Positions 17,248 to 26,173 of a stretch of 64,000 bases of DNA are shown one piece after another (the stretch's first letter is position 1; every line of letters starts with the position of its first letter). Source of the DNA: CANKHA01 sp963750965 (lineage in GTDB: Bacteria; Pseudomonadota; Alphaproteobacteria; Rhizobiales; Xanthobacteraceae); the NCBI GenBank assembly GCA_963750965.1, contig CAVVSK010000009.1, positions 246,051 through 310,050 on the forward strand, written 5' to 3'. The notes beneath the pieces are model-generated. The model was not told the origin of the DNA and made no database searches. It saw only the letters and a program-made list of their open reading frames with translations. Made by a program: the position numbers and the translations under genes.

Positions 17248-18456
17248 CTAGACTTTCACGAAGATGGCCGTGACGTACATGATCGCGATACCCAACGTGA
17301 GACCCGCAAGCGTGCTGGGGGTGAACCAGGCTTCGCCCGGTCCGGCACGCCGCTTCAGATAGCCGCCGACCTCGACGATCACCTGCAGAATGGCGCCGGC
17401 GCCGATGGCCAGGGCCAGCGCCGCCCAATGCGGCGCATAGCTGAGGCTGCCGATCCAGATCCCCACGATAGCAGGCGCTCCCGCCAAAAGCGCGAGCCCG
17501 AGAAAAGCAGGAAGCGTCGGCGGTTCGTCCACCAGCGGCGCAACGATGCCGATCCCTTCGGTCACATTGTGCAGCGTGAACCCGAGAACGAGAAAGGCAC
17601 CAAGGCCGGCAACGCCCGCGGTAAACGCGGCGCCGATCGCCAGTCCCTCGCCAAAATTATGCAGCCCAATGCCAAGCGCAATGTAAGTGGCCAGCGCCAA
17701 GCCCGTTGGGATGCCATGGCGGCGGCCGACCGCGTAAAGCAGCAAAAAGGCGGCGGTGGCGGCCAACACGACCATCGGTATGCCCTGGAATGAATCGGCG
17801 GACTTCAGTCCGAATTCGATCGCTTCTTTCATAGAGTCGATGAAGAGGAAGGCGAGCAAGCCAATGGTCAGCGCCAGCACGAAATTCAAGCCGTTGCGGC
17901 CGACGCCCCGCAAAGCGGGATAGAACAACATGCCGATGATGACGGGCACGATGCCGACGAAAGTCCCGAGCAGCGCCTGCGGTCCGAGATGGCCAAACTC
18001 CGCTTGCGGGGTCGGCACCGCAACTTCAATTTCGTGCTTGAAGACGACACCCGAGCGGGTGAGCACTTTGACCTCGTGCTTTTCGGCAAGCACCCAGGGA
18101 TAGGGAATATGCAGCCAGGCCGATGACAATGGGGCAAGTTCGCCGCCGGGATCTTGTCTGAACGACCAGTAAGCATCGTCCACCAGCACCTGCGCGATGG
18201 ATAAGTCGGCGGAGCCGCCGGCCCGGACCTGCAGATGAATCCCGTCATTGTCGAGGACCGTGCGCTCGAAGGTGAGTTTTTCCACCGGCGGAGCGCCGGT
18301 GTCGAAAGCCTTGAGCCAATCGCTGGTGACCAGCCAAATAGAGGCCAAGATCAACGCCAACAGCGGAACGCCGAACCAAAGAAGGCTGGCGGCGCGCGAG
18401 GCGCGCGGCGGCAGCGCAACTTCGGCGGCGACGGGAGTGCGGATATTCTCGTTCAT
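17248..18456 (-). CDS. ZIP family metal transporter with N-terminal extracytoplasmic domain
   Basis: A 402-residue membrane protein. One membrane segment at about residues 24-44 is followed by a roughly 110-residue soluble, beta-rich region (about 48-155), then eight or so membrane segments. Metal-site motifs of ZIP permeases are present in two helices: HNFGEGLAIG (266-275) and HNVTEG (296-301). ZIP proteins move divalent cations such as Zn, Fe or Mn toward the cytoplasm. The soluble domain before the permease core is unusual and may receive metal from the coupled multicopper oxidase. ATG 18456 overlaps the oxidase stop (ATGA), so the two proteins are made together. The substrate cannot be told from the sequence. 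Confidence 0.88.
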   Translation of the reverse strand: MNENIRTPVAAEVALPPRASRAASLLWFGVPLLALILASIWLVTSDWLKAFDTGAPPVEKLTFERTVLDNDGIHLQVRAGGSADLSIAQVLVDDAYWSFRQDPGGELAPLSSAWLHIPYPWVLAEKHEVKVLTRSGVVFKHEIEVAVPTPQAEFGHLGPQALLGTFVGIVPVIIGMLFYPALRGVGRNGLNFVLALTIGLLAFLFIDSMKEAIEFGLKSADSFQGIPMVVLAATAAFLLLYAVGRRHGIPTGLALATYIALGIGLHNFGEGLAIGAAFTAGVAGLGAFLVLGFTLHNVTEGIGIVAPLVDEPPTLPAFLGLALLAGAPAIVGIWIGSLSYAPHWAALALAIGAGAILQVIVEVGGYLKRRAGPGEAWFTPSTLAGLTLGIAIMYVTAIFVKV

Positions 18457-19580
18457 GACGTGGCCTCGGCGACATCGAACATGCCCATCCATCCGAGCTC
18501 GGCGAACTCAGATTGGTGTGCGTGAAACATATAGAGCCCGGTCTCGTGGCCCTTGTAATTGAATTCCAGAATGCCGCGTTGTCCCTGGCATTGCATGACA
18601 GTATCGACCGTCTTCAGCGTCGGCGTCAGCGTCGTGCCGTGATCGTAGTAATCGAAGAAATTGCCATGCAGGTGGAATGAGTTGATCGGGTCGAATTCCG
18701 TGACGTTAACGACATAGACGCGGATCGGTTTGCCGCGCGCGATCGGAATCGGATGTTTCGTATAGTGATGGCCGACGGTATTGACGGCATAGACCTCGTT
18801 CTCATTATCGAAATCCGTATCGAAGGCGTTCATCACCATCACGAATTCCTGCCACTCCTTGTTCTCGGGCGTGCCGAGCAGGCGGGAACTCGCGATCGCG
18901 GCTTGCTCGGGATGCCGCGCCGGGTCGGGATCGATGATGAAGGCGCCATACATCCCTTTGTGAATGTGCCGCTTCAGCGGGAGTGCGTGGCAATGATAGA
19001 GATGACAGCCAAATGGCAACGCATCGAATTCATAAATGAACTCCTCGCCGGGCTTGACCATCCCGGCGCCCGGAATTCCGTCCATACGCGCGGAATGAAT
19101 ACCGTGGAAATGCATCGTGTGAGGGTGTGAGCCATTATTTCGGAATACGATGCGTAAGCGGTCGCCCTCCGTGGCCCGTAATGTGGGTCCGGGCACGCGC
19201 CCGTTGTATGTCCAAGCTGGAAAGAATACCCCCGGAATGATCTCGATCTCCTTGTCCTCGCCGGTCACTTCGTAGGTCCGCAACCGCCGCCCATCGGGCA
19301 GCTGCGAAAGAGTGCCGGTCTCCCAATCCGTCAGCATCTTGGAAGGATCAAAACCGTTTTTGGCATTGTCGACGTCTCCCCCCGAGATCATGTTCCCATG
19401 CGCGTGAGATTTCGGGTCGGAGGCGGATGTGGCGCCATGCGTGCCGTGGTCGGCGTGTCCGGATTGTGCGGCGACCGGTTGCGTGCGCGCCAGGGTCGCT
19501 AGCCCTGCGCCGGCAGCGGCCAGGGCGCCTGCCGACAGCAGATTCCGCCGGCTGAGGCTTCGTCGAATCCAATCGCGCAT
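18453..19580 (-). CDS. Two-domain multicopper oxidase, Tat-exported
   Basis: A 375-residue oxidase with a twin-arginine signal (SRRNLLSAGA, Arg11-Arg12; hydrophobic core to about residue 38) that would send the folded copper enzyme to the periplasm. A His-rich linker (HADHGTH, KSHAHG) follows. Copper ligands are seen in both cupredoxin domains: HPHTMHFHG, the type 1 motif GCHLYHCHALPLKRH, then SFHLHGNFFDY and LYMFHAHQSEFAELGWMG. Family members oxidise metals or small molecules with oxygen, or reduce nitrite; the coupled ZIP transporter argues for a metal substrate such as Fe(II), Mn(II) or Cu(I), by inference. GGAGG lies nine bases before ATG 19580. The operator-like palindrome upstream suggests metal control. 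Confidence 0.92.
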   Translation of the reverse strand: MRDWIRRSLSRRNLLSAGALAAAGAGLATLARTQPVAAQSGHADHGTHGATSASDPKSHAHGNMISGGDVDNAKNGFDPSKMLTDWETGTLSQLPDGRRLRTYEVTGEDKEIEIIPGVFFPAWTYNGRVPGPTLRATEGDRLRIVFRNNGSHPHTMHFHGIHSARMDGIPGAGMVKPGEEFIYEFDALPFGCHLYHCHALPLKRHIHKGMYGAFIIDPDPARHPEQAAIASSRLLGTPENKEWQEFVMVMNAFDTDFDNENEVYAVNTVGHHYTKHPIPIARGKPIRVYVVNVTEFDPINSFHLHGNFFDYYDHGTTLTPTLKTVDTVMQCQGQRGILEFNYKGHETGLYMFHAHQSEFAELGWMGMFDVAEATS

Positions 19581-19604
19581 TTTGCCGATCCTCCGCAATT
19601 GCTA

Positions 19605-19621
19605 TTGCAAATTATTTGCAA
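19605..19621. promoter_or_regulatory. Perfect palindrome, possible Fur-family operator
   Basis: TTGCAAATTATTTGCAA has seven-base arms around TTA and lies 25 bases upstream of the multicopper oxidase start. AT-rich TGCAA/TTGCA palindromes of this kind resemble operators of Fur-family metalloregulators (Fur/Mur) in Rhizobiales. Position and symmetry are seen directly; the identity of the regulator is inference. Confidence 0.55.
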
Positions 19622-19749
19622 CAAAATGCGGTGCGGCCGGCGGATTGTCAAATATAATTCCTGTAATTACGCACCATTGTGCAGCGTCAGGAGCTCACGC
19701 ACGGCCTTAAACTGACCCTGCAAGTTCTTGTAAATCCTTGATCTGAGGC

Positions 19750-20499
19750 TCAATACTCGACCCGGCGCCAGCCCTCGGGCATCAGCCGTTCCTGCGGCAG
19801 GAACCGGCCCTTGTAGTCCATCTTGCGCGAGCTCCGGACCCAATAGCCCAGATAGACGTAATCCAGCCCCATCCGGCGGGCGCGGGCGATGTGATCAAGG
19901 ATCATGAAGGTGCCGAGCGAGCGGTCAGCCTCTTCCGGATCGAAGAACGAATAGACCATGGAAAGGCCGTCACTGAGGACGTCGACCAGCGTCACCGCCA
20001 GCAATTGCCCGGCGCCACGCCCGGTGATGCCGCTGTCAGGACCACGCCGGCGGTATTCCACGACACGCGTTTGCACGTGGCTGTCTTCCACCATCATGGC
20101 GTAGTCGAGCACCGTCATATCGGCCATGCCGCCGTTGCGGTGACGGGAATCGAGATATGCGCGGAATACCGAATACTGTTCGGACGAAGGCTGCGGCGAG
20201 CGCAGATCCCCAAGCACGTCGTTGTTGCGTTCCATCACCCTGCGCATGTTGCGCGATGGCTTGAACTCGGAGGCGATGACGCGGACCGAAACGCAGGCCC
20301 TGCAGCTATCGCACGCAGGCCGGTAAGCGATGGACTGGCTGCGGCGAAATCCGCCGTGGGTCAGGAGATCATTCAGTTCGCCCGCGCGCTCACCGACCAG
20401 ATGGGTGAACACCTTCCGCTCCTCCTTGCCTGGCAGATAGGGGCAGGGAGAGGGTGCCGTCAGATAGAATTGCGGCGTGTCGCGCGAGTGTCTTGTCAC
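19750..20499 (-). CDS. bpt: Aminoacyl-tRNA--protein transferase (Ate1/Bpt type)
   Basis: Transfers an amino acid (Leu in bacterial Bpt enzymes, Arg in eukaryotic ATE1) from tRNA to the N-terminus of proteins, marking them for ClpAP/ClpS degradation in the N-end rule pathway. The 249-residue product has the family start HSRDTPQFYLT, the cysteine cluster ACDSCRACVSVR, the conserved GGFRRSQSIAYRP segment before it, and the C-terminal LDYVYLGYWVRSS followed by KMDYKGRFLP. GTG 20499 (VTRHSRD) fits family starts; TTG 20520 would add seven residues. Monocistronic, 250 bases upstream of a convergent multicopper oxidase promoter region. Confidence 0.92.
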   Translation of the reverse strand: MTRHSRDTPQFYLTAPSPCPYLPGKEERKVFTHLVGERAGELNDLLTHGGFRRSQSIAYRPACDSCRACVSVRVIASEFKPSRNMRRVMERNNDVLGDLRSPQPSSEQYSVFRAYLDSRHRNGGMADMTVLDYAMMVEDSHVQTRVVEYRRRGPDSGITGRGAGQLLAVTLVDVLSDGLSMVYSFFDPEEADRSLGTFMILDHIARARRMGLDYVYLGYWVRSSRKMDYKGRFLPQERLMPEGWRRVEY

Positions 20500-20598
20500 A
20501 GGCCCAAAGCTTTCGTCCAAGCCTCATTGGCGGAGGAATCCCCCGCACACTAAGCATCGCGCCTTCAAAGGGTTCCGTCAAAGGCTTCGGACCCCCAA

Positions 20599-21132
20599 TC
20601 AGGGTCCGACGCCGTATGTGGGGCTGTCCCAGGAGGGGCGGTGAATGACCACCGCGCCGATCAGCATGTCATGCAACAGCCGCCGGCGGCTACTGAAGAA
20701 ACCCACCAGCAGAATGAAGGGCGTGAGCAACGACACCGTCAGCCAGAACAGGATGGCGTGCGTGACGCCGAGCAGAAAATACGAGGGCGCGCCGTACCAG
20801 GTGCGCATCTGGATATTCATCACGCGCATTCCGATTGTAGCGGACTGCGGGCCGCCCAGGGTGATCCCATAATAAATCACCGCCCAGATCACCGCCGCGG
20901 GCCACCATAACCAGAACAGGATCCAGCCGAGCCCGAGGGTGATCAAACCGAAGATCAAAATAAACAGCGCGGCGAATATCACTGGGATCGAGATCACGAT
21001 GATGTCGATGACGAAAGCCATCATGCGGCGCGCCAAGACGCCGTCGAATAGTTCCGGATTCCTCAGCGGATCATAGGCATGCGGCCTCCCTTCGGCAGAG
21101 AGCCCCATGTTGCTTGGGCCGGTCGTGGACAT
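20599..21132 (-). CDS. RDD family membrane protein
   Basis: A 177-residue integral membrane protein. After a polar N-terminus the RDD signature appears as ARRMMAFVIDIIVISIP (Arg-Arg then Asp in the first helix). Three to four further hydrophobic segments follow, with the second family motif in GGPQSATIGMRVMNIQM and a final SRRRLLHDML segment. RDD proteins are widespread, small, and mostly uncharacterised; some act in cation/proton exchange or stress tolerance, so no specific role is assigned. It lies between the tRNA-protein transferase gene and the divergent ilvA. Confidence 0.87.
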   Translation of the reverse strand: MSTTGPSNMGLSAEGRPHAYDPLRNPELFDGVLARRMMAFVIDIIVISIPVIFAALFILIFGLITLGLGWILFWLWWPAAVIWAVIYYGITLGGPQSATIGMRVMNIQMRTWYGAPSYFLLGVTHAILFWLTVSLLTPFILLVGFFSSRRRLLHDMLIGAVVIHRPSWDSPTYGVGP

Positions 21133-21243
21133 AAATCGCCCCTTTCCCCCTCATGCAAGGATGGAAAGGAATGTTCTGCCGCGCAAGAGGAAACAATGAT
21201 TTCCGGGTGAGGGCGCAGGTATAGTGGCGCCCGGAGGAAACCC

Positions 21244-22465
21244 ATGGGCATAACCCTTGCCGACATTCAGGCAGCCCGCGCAGCGATCGCAGGGCAGGTG
21301 CTGCGCACGCCCATGCTACCGGCACCGCGGCTTTCGGAACTGACGCAAGCCTCGATCTTTGTCAAATACGAGAATTTGCAAGTCACCAATTCGTTCAAGG
21401 AACGTGGCGCACTCAACAAGCTCGCTTCCCTGACGGCGGCGGAGCGCGCACGCGGCGTTATCGCGATGTCCGCCGGCAATCACGCGCAGGCGGTAGCCTA
21501 TCACGCGGCGCGGCTCGGCATTGCCGCAACCATCGTCATGCCGGTGACCACGCCCGTTCGTGAAAATAGCAGCAACGAAATCGCACGGGGCGGAAGTTGT
21601 GCTGGAGGGTGAGACGATTTTTGAGGCACAAGCCCGCGCGGGGGAGTTGGCCCGCGAGCGCAACCTGCTCTGGGTGCATCCCTACGACGATCCAAAAGTG
21701 ATCGCGGGTCAGGGAACGATCGCGCTGGAAATGCTGGAGGATGAGCCCGCTCTCGATGTGCTGGTGATCCCGATCGGCGGCGGCGGGCTGATCGCTGGCA
21801 ATGCCATTGCCGCCCACGGCATCAATCCAAACATCGAGATCGTCGGCACGGAAGCCGCGCTCTATCCCTCCATGTGGAACGCGCTGCATGGCGAGGATCG
21901 GCCGATCGGCGGGCCGACGCTGGCCGAAGGCATCGCGGTGAAGACCGTCGGCACGCTGACGCTGCCGATCGTGCGCGATCTCGTCTCCGACATCGTGCTG
22001 GTGGACGAGGCGCAGCTCGAACAGGCGGTGAATGCCTATCTCACCTTGCAGAAAACCATGGTGGAGGGTGCCGGCGCGGCAGGGCTTGCGGCGGTGCTGG
22101 CGCAGCCGGAGCGCTTCCGCGGAAAAAAGGTCGGACTGTTTCTGTCGGGCGGCAATATCGACCCGCGCATTCTCGCCTCGATCATGGTGCGGGAGCTGGA
22201 GCGCGAACAGCGCATTGTGTCCTTCCGCCTCACCATTCCGGATCGGCCGGGCGTGCTCGGCATGATTGCGACACGGCTCGGCGTGCTCGGCGCCAATATC
22301 CTGGAGGTCAACCACAAGCGGCTGTTCCTCGACGTGCCGGCCAAAGGCGCGCGGCTTGACATCACCGTGGAGGCGCGCGACCGCGCCCATGTGGAGGAAA
22401 TTCTCGCCGCGCTTGCGGCCGAAGACTACCACCCGCAGCGGATCGAAGCTGGCGATATGGAATAG
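21244..22465 (+). pseudogene. ilvA: Threonine ammonia-lyase, interrupted by a one-base frameshift
   Basis: A PLP enzyme converting threonine to 2-oxobutyrate, the first step of isoleucine synthesis. The first frame (ATG 21244) contains the PLP-lysine motif NSFKERGALNKL and SAGNHAQAVAYHA, and is correct to VTTP at about 21555. The second frame resumes with VKIAATKSHGAEVVLEGE and continues through the glycine loop PIGGGGLIAGN to a C-terminal ACT-like domain (LTIPDRPGVLGMIATRLG) ending at 22465. Deleting one base within CGTTCG (21555-21560) restores a roughly 406-residue TdcB/IlvA-type protein with one ACT domain. Both halves show normal coding quality, so a sequencing indel is plausible. Confidence 0.92.
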
Positions 22466-22475
22466 CCGCGCAGAC

Positions 22476-24800
22476 CTAAGCCTGCGCGCGGCTTTCCTGG
22501 ATGGCACGCCACACGCGTTCCGGCGTCGTCGGCATTTCAACATGGCGGATGCCGAGTGGAGCGAGCGCATCCGCTATGGCACTTGAGACCGCCGGCATCG
22601 CGCCGACGCAGCCGGCTTCGCCCGCGCCCTTGATGCCGAGCGGATTGGTCCTGGTGGGTACGGGGTTGCTCTTGACCTCGACCGGGCTGAGGTCGGAGGC
22701 CCGCGGCATCGCGTAATCCATGAACGAGCCGCTCACCAATTGGCCATCGGCATCGAAATGGATGTCTTCCATCAGGATCTGGCCGACGCCTTGCACGACA
22801 CCGCCGACGATCTGTCCTTTCAGCAACAGTGGGTTCATCACCGTGCCGACGTCGTCCACCACACTGTAACGCACGATCTGGATCGTGCCGGTCTCCGGAT
22901 CGATCTCCACTTCACAGACATGGCAACCGTTCGGGTAGTTGGCGGTTTCGGTGCGGAAGACAGAATTGGCGATCAAGCCCGCGTCCAGATCCACTGGAAC
23001 GTTCTTCGGGTTGATCGCCTTGCGTGCCAGCTCTTTCATCATGATGGTCTGGTTGCTTTTGGTCGAGGAGAAGATGCCCTCGTCGAACTTGATATCGGCG
23101 GCGTCCACATTCCACATGTGCGCGGCGATTTTCTTCGCCTTCTCGATGATACGGTCGGCTGCCTGATTAAAGGCGGAACCGCAGATCGCCGCGGTGCGTG
23201 AGCCGCCGGTGCCGGTGCCGAAAAAGACCTTGTCGGTATCGCCCTGCACGTAACGCACATCGTCCGGATGCAGGCCGAGCTTGTCGCAGACCAGCTGCTT
23301 GAACACCGTTTCGTGGCCCTGGCCCTGAGTAATGGAGCCGGATAGCAGCGTCACGGTGCCCGCCCGGTCGAAGCGGATTTCGGCTCCCTCGGTGCCGGCG
23401 CCCGCCGCCCGTTCGATGCTGTTGGATATGCCGAGCCCGCGCAACTTGCCGCGCTTTTTGGATTCCGCGCGGCGTTTCTCGAAGCCGGCGGCATCGGCGA
23501 GCTTCAGCGCCATATCCATGTTCTTTTCGAACTCGCCGTTGTCGTAAGTGAAGGTGAGCCCGGTTTTAAACGGCATGGCCTCCGGCGGAATAATGTTTCG
23601 GCGGCGGAGCTCCACCGGATCCATTTTCAGTTCGGCCGCGGCAAGATCGATCAGCCGCTCGCTGACATAGGCCGCCTCTGGGCGGCCGTTGCCGCGATAG
23701 GGCCGCGTCGGATGCGTGTTTGTCATGACGGCCGTCAGCTCGACGTGGATCGCGGGCGTTTTGTAGACGCCGGCCAGCGTTCCAAAATTTCCCGGAAAGG
23801 CGTCCGAGGAAGCCTGTGCGTAAGCACCGATATTGGCGATGGTTCTGAACCGCATGCCAAGGAAGTTGCCTTTCTTGTCGAGCGCCAATTCCGCATCGGT
23901 GACGTTGTCGCGCGCCTGGGCGTCGCTCAGGAACGCTTCCGAGCGCGTTGAGACCCATTTCACCGGCCGGCCGACGAGCTTGGACGCCAGCAGCACCAGT
24001 CCGACCTCGGGAGTGACCGACGATTTCATGCCGAAGCTGCCGCCAATGTCGCCCGCAACAACCCGCACGTTGCTCTCTGGCACCTTCAGCACTTCTTTCG
24101 CCAGCTCTCCACGGTAGACATGCGCGCGCTGCAGCGTCGTGTAACAGGTGTAATGGTTGTCGGTGGCATTGTAGTCGCCGATGCAGGCGCGCGGCTCCAT
24201 GGTGGCCGCAGTGACCCGGTTGATCACGAAATGATGCTTGACGATGTGATCGGCTTTCTCAAAGGCCGCGTCGGTAGCCGTTTTGTTGCCTACGCTCATC
24301 TCGAAGATGATGTTGTTTTCGCAATCGTCCCAAACCAGCGGCGCGCCGGCCTTGGCGGCCTCCGCGGTGTTGGTGACGGCAGGTAGGCTCTCGTATTCCA
24401 CCTCAATCAGCTCGGCGGCATCCGCCGCCTGGTGGTAGGTTTCCGCGACCACAAAGGCGACGTAGTCGCCGACCCAGCGCACGCGATCCTTCACGAGGCC
24501 CGGGTTGGCTGGCTTGTACATCGGTCGGCCGTCTTTTCGCTCGCGCTGGTTCGCCCTCGGCATGTCGCCAAATCCGGAGGCTTCCCAATCCGCGCCGGTC
24601 AGCACCGCCAGCACACCCGGCGCCTCCTTGGCCGCGGTCGTGTCGATGGATAGAATTTTTGCATGGGCATGCGGCGAACGCAGCACGAAGCCATGCGCCA
24701 TGCGCGGGAGTGTCATGTCCGCTACATAACGGCCGCCACCACGCACGAGCCGGGGATCCTCGAAGCGCGGAACCGACTGACCGATCGCAAACTCACCCAT
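22476..24800 (-). CDS. Molybdenum hydroxylase large subunit (CoxL/XdhB-like), orphan
   Basis: A complete 774-residue molybdopterin-binding subunit of the xanthine dehydrogenase/aerobic CO dehydrogenase superfamily. It has the N-terminal ald/xan a/b hammerhead region (EDPRLVRGGGRYVADM), the GGSFGMK loop, TQGQGHETVFKQ and GTGTGGSRTA cofactor-binding loops, and the C-terminal catalytic Glu in GIKGAGEAG. The active-site loop reads PYRGNGRPEAAY, not the Cys-containing loop of form I CO dehydrogenase, so CO oxidation is unlikely. Neither the medium FAD subunit nor the small 2Fe-2S subunit is adjacent, which is unusual. They may be encoded elsewhere. The substrate is unknown. Confidence 0.92.
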   Translation of the reverse strand: MGEFAIGQSVPRFEDPRLVRGGGRYVADMTLPRMAHGFVLRSPHAHAKILSIDTTAAKEAPGVLAVLTGADWEASGFGDMPRANQRERKDGRPMYKPANPGLVKDRVRWVGDYVAFVVAETYHQAADAAELIEVEYESLPAVTNTAEAAKAGAPLVWDDCENNIIFEMSVGNKTATDAAFEKADHIVKHHFVINRVTAATMEPRACIGDYNATDNHYTCYTTLQRAHVYRGELAKEVLKVPESNVRVVAGDIGGSFGMKSSVTPEVGLVLLASKLVGRPVKWVSTRSEAFLSDAQARDNVTDAELALDKKGNFLGMRFRTIANIGAYAQASSDAFPGNFGTLAGVYKTPAIHVELTAVMTNTHPTRPYRGNGRPEAAYVSERLIDLAAAELKMDPVELRRRNIIPPEAMPFKTGLTFTYDNGEFEKNMDMALKLADAAGFEKRRAESKKRGKLRGLGISNSIERAAGAGTEGAEIRFDRAGTVTLLSGSITQGQGHETVFKQLVCDKLGLHPDDVRYVQGDTDKVFFGTGTGGSRTAAICGSAFNQAADRIIEKAKKIAAHMWNVDAADIKFDEGIFSSTKSNQTIMMKELARKAINPKNVPVDLDAGLIANSVFRTETANYPNGCHVCEVEIDPETGTIQIVRYSVVDDVGTVMNPLLLKGQIVGGVVQGVGQILMEDIHFDADGQLVSGSFMDYAMPRASDLSPVEVKSNPVPTRTNPLGIKGAGEAGCVGAMPAVSSAIADALAPLGIRHVEMPTTPERVWRAIQESRAQA

Positions 24801-24928
24801 CTTGACCTCTTCTCTGGAGCAGTAATGGCGGGGCTATAGCTGCCGCAACCTCCGCGGCTTCGGCAACCATCTCTTTTAGGCAGGCTGGCGCAGAACGAAA
24901 GTCCAGGCGGCGTCAGCTCGTCAGTATC

Positions 24929-26005
24929 TCAGGCCGATTGCCGGCCAAGCTTCTCCGCCACTTGCGGGGCGAAATAGGTCAACACGCCGTCGGCCCCCGC
25001 GCGTTTGAAGGCGATCAGGCTCTCCAGCATCGCCTTTTCCCCGTCGATCCAGCCGTTCTGCGCGGCGGCGAGGATCATCGAATATTCGCCCGACACCTGA
25101 TAGGCGAAGGTGGGCATGCCGAAGGCGTCCTTGATGCTGCGCAAAACGTCCAGATAGGGGAGGCCGGGCTTGACCATGATCATGTCGGCACCCTCCGCGA
25201 TGTCGAGCTCGGCCTCGCGCAAGGCCTCTTCGGCATTCGCCGGATCCATCTGATAGGTACGCTTGTCGCCGCTGAGCATGGCGTTGGAGCCGATCGCATC
25301 GCGGAACGGACCGTAGAAGGCTGAAGCGTATTTCGCCGAATAGGCCATGATCTGGACGTCGATCATATTGGCGCGGTCGAGGGCGCCACGGATCGCGCCG
25401 ACGCGTCCGTCCATCATGTCCGATGGTGCGATGATGTCGCAGCCCATCTCGGCCTGCAGCAGCGACTGCTTTACCAACAAGGCGACGGTTTCGTCATTGA
25501 GAATTACCCCGTCGCGCAAGAGGCCATCATGACCGTGGCTGGTGAAGGGATCGAGCGCCACGTCGCAAAGAAGACCGATCTCGGGCACCTCCTTTTTGAT
25601 CGCGCGCAGCGCGCGGCAGACGAGATTGTCCGGGTTGAGCGCTTCGGAGCCTTCCGGGTCGCGGCGCGCCGGATCGGTATGCGGAAATAGCGCGATGCAG
25701 GGAATCGAAAGCTTGGCCGCACGTTCGGCGGCGCGCACGGCTTCGTCGATCGACAGCCGTTCCACGCCCGGCATGGATTGCACCGGGGTGCGCCCTCGTG
25801 CGTCGGTCAGGAATAGCGGCCAGATCAGATCATCCGTGGTGAGCACGATTTCGCGTACCAGTCGTCGCGCCCAATCAGCGCGACGATTGCGGCGCGGCCG
25901 GCTTGGCAAATCGAGCCGCGCTGCCGCGGCGTCGGCGGCCGCCTCGCTCTCTACCGGCGTGAACCGGGTGCGCGCTTCAATTGGGCGCCCGAACTTGATG
26001 GCCAT
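24929..26005 (-). CDS. hemB: Delta-aminolevulinic acid dehydratase (porphobilinogen synthase), Mg-type
   Basis: Condenses two 5-aminolevulinate molecules to porphobilinogen in heme and corrin synthesis. The 358-residue protein has the two active-site lysines in IMAYSAKYASAFYGPFRDA and MIMVKPGLPYLD. At the metal site the sequence reads CDVALDPFTSHGHDG with Asp where the zinc enzymes have the Cys triad, so this is the magnesium-dependent class described for Bradyrhizobium japonicum. ATG 26005 follows GGAGGAGCTTTC; a longer upstream frame to 26098 is not supported. Divergent from the DUF6163 gene. Confidence 0.97.
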   Translation of the reverse strand: MAIKFGRPIEARTRFTPVESEAAADAAAARLDLPSRPRRNRRADWARRLVREIVLTTDDLIWPLFLTDARGRTPVQSMPGVERLSIDEAVRAAERAAKLSIPCIALFPHTDPARRDPEGSEALNPDNLVCRALRAIKKEVPEIGLLCDVALDPFTSHGHDGLLRDGVILNDETVALLVKQSLLQAEMGCDIIAPSDMMDGRVGAIRGALDRANMIDVQIMAYSAKYASAFYGPFRDAIGSNAMLSGDKRTYQMDPANAEEALREAELDIAEGADMIMVKPGLPYLDVLRSIKDAFGMPTFAYQVSGEYSMILAAAQNGWIDGEKAMLESLIAFKRAGADGVLTYFAPQVAEKLGRQSA

Positions 26006-26173
26006 GAAAGCTCCTCCGTAACGCTTCTTTATCGCATTTGGACCGACCACGGCCAGGGGAGAGGGGATGCCACAGTTTGGGCAGCAGGCGGTGTGCATGC
26101 CAGCCGCGTTCGGGCTAAGCTTATCTCGTGTTAGGAAATCCCGTGCCGCTCATCACCCGCCAGTCTCACATCC

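Noticed and set aside
15887..17428. A 513-codon minus-strand open frame opposite parC
   Set aside because: It is Arg/Asp/Leu-rich antisense sequence over a gene with clear homology; long shadow frames are expected at this GC content.
21536..22570. A 344-codon minus-strand open frame opposite ilvA
   Set aside because: It mirrors the ilvA codons and has no protein family character.
22476..24800. Aerobic CO dehydrogenase large subunit (coxL form I)
   Set aside because: The loop lacks the Cys that coordinates copper in form I enzymes, and the coxM and coxS genes are absent nearby.
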